From: Phytoactinopolyspora mesophila
Lineage (GTDB): Bacteria > Actinomycetota > Actinomycetes > Jiangellales > Jiangellaceae
DNA length: 64,000 bases
Assembly: GCF_010122465.1 (NCBI RefSeq)
Contig: NZ_WLZY01000002.1
Location: forward strand, 614,361-678,360
Direction: 5' to 3'
Part shown: positions 63,865 through 64,000 of the stretch, in pieces
How positions within the stretch are numbered: position 1 is the stretch's first letter
How the letters are laid out: the number at the start of each line of letters is the position of its first letter
Notes under the pieces: generated by a model
The model's input: the letters and a program-made list of their open reading frames with translations, nothing else
Database searches by the model: none
What the model was told of the DNA's origin: nothing
Position numbers and translations under genes: made by a program

Positions 63865-63921
63865 ACCTGATTGCCTGGCTCACCACCTCACCGGGGAATG
63901 GGGCAGGCAACCAGTACGGAT

Positions 63922-63963
63922 GGGGCGGCCGGTGAACCCCTCGAAGGGTTCACCGGCCGCCCC
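63922..63963 (+). terminator. Strong hairpin terminator of wall-protein gene
   Basis: GGGGCGGCCGGTGAACCC (63922-63939) pairs with GGGTTCACCGGCCGCCCC (63946-63963), 18 bases per arm with a 6-base loop, 58 bases after the stop. It has no U-run, as is usual in high-GC actinobacteria. Confidence 0.8.
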
Positions 63964-64000
63964 CGCCGTCACAGAGGACGAGCCCACGCCGAGCACGGAG

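Overview
The window is high-GC, densely coded DNA with frequent GTG starts, many overlapping ATGA/GTGA gene junctions, Tat/lipoprotein signals and a class A RNase P RNA. The neighbourhood map, panB, nadE, glnA2, glnE is typical of Actinomycetota. I read it as the chromosome of a mycelial soil or plant-associated actinomycete. A member of Jiangellales is my best guess, but that is inference and was not tested.

Layout. (1) 1-16225 is a polysaccharide-utilisation region. It holds a secreted ricin-type lectin (cut by the window edge), a decayed gene, a LacI regulator with a 2-hydroxyacid dehydrogenase, and a divergent operon. That operon encodes an oligosaccharide ABC transporter of the LplB/YtcP/LipO type, a 1544-residue secreted protein of unrecognised family, an alginate-lyase-type polysaccharide lyase and a GH43 glycosidase. 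Repeated AACGTTTTCTA boxes in the divergent promoter region are candidate LacI operators. (2) 16270-22170 carries rnpB, an AraC/NmrA/CurA-like redox module and a TetR/MFS efflux pair. (3) 22217-38962 is housekeeping: map, panB, an aquaporin, nadE, glnA2 and glnE. The glnA2-glnE neighbourhood is split by about 7 kb holding a second sugar ABC transporter, a two-subunit FluC fluoride channel with a DUF190 gene, and a semialdehyde dehydrogenase. Three palindromes with a shared GATCATG core lie in this insert. (4) 38990-52284 is a methylated-amine (glycine betaine type) catabolic island. It holds a DmdA/GcvT-like methyltransferase, an FAD oxidoreductase, an IclR regulator, heterotetrameric sarcosine oxidase soxBDAG, a nitrilase-family amidase and an OpuC-type betaine ABC transporter. 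A frameshifted homocysteine S-methyltransferase remnant follows the DmdA-like gene. A 51-residue membrane peptide flanks the island in two almost identical copies. (5) 52793-55372 is a three-gene operon (DUF4913 protein, ParB-like protein, helical protein with sigma-factor-like features) of unknown job. (6) 56313-63864 holds a LAL-type LuxR regulator and an LPXTG cell-wall protein with nine tandem repeats of about 115 residues.

How the genes may work together: region 1 would degrade an extracellular, probably uronate-containing polysaccharide, import the products and process them under LacI control. Region 4 would import betaine or a related osmolyte and strip its methyl groups stepwise to folate and glycine under IclR control. 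The candidates for undescribed biology are the 1544-residue secreted protein, the DmdA-like/FAD-oxidase pair beside sox genes, the ParB-like operon, and the dispersed palindromes, one of which overlaps a permease start.
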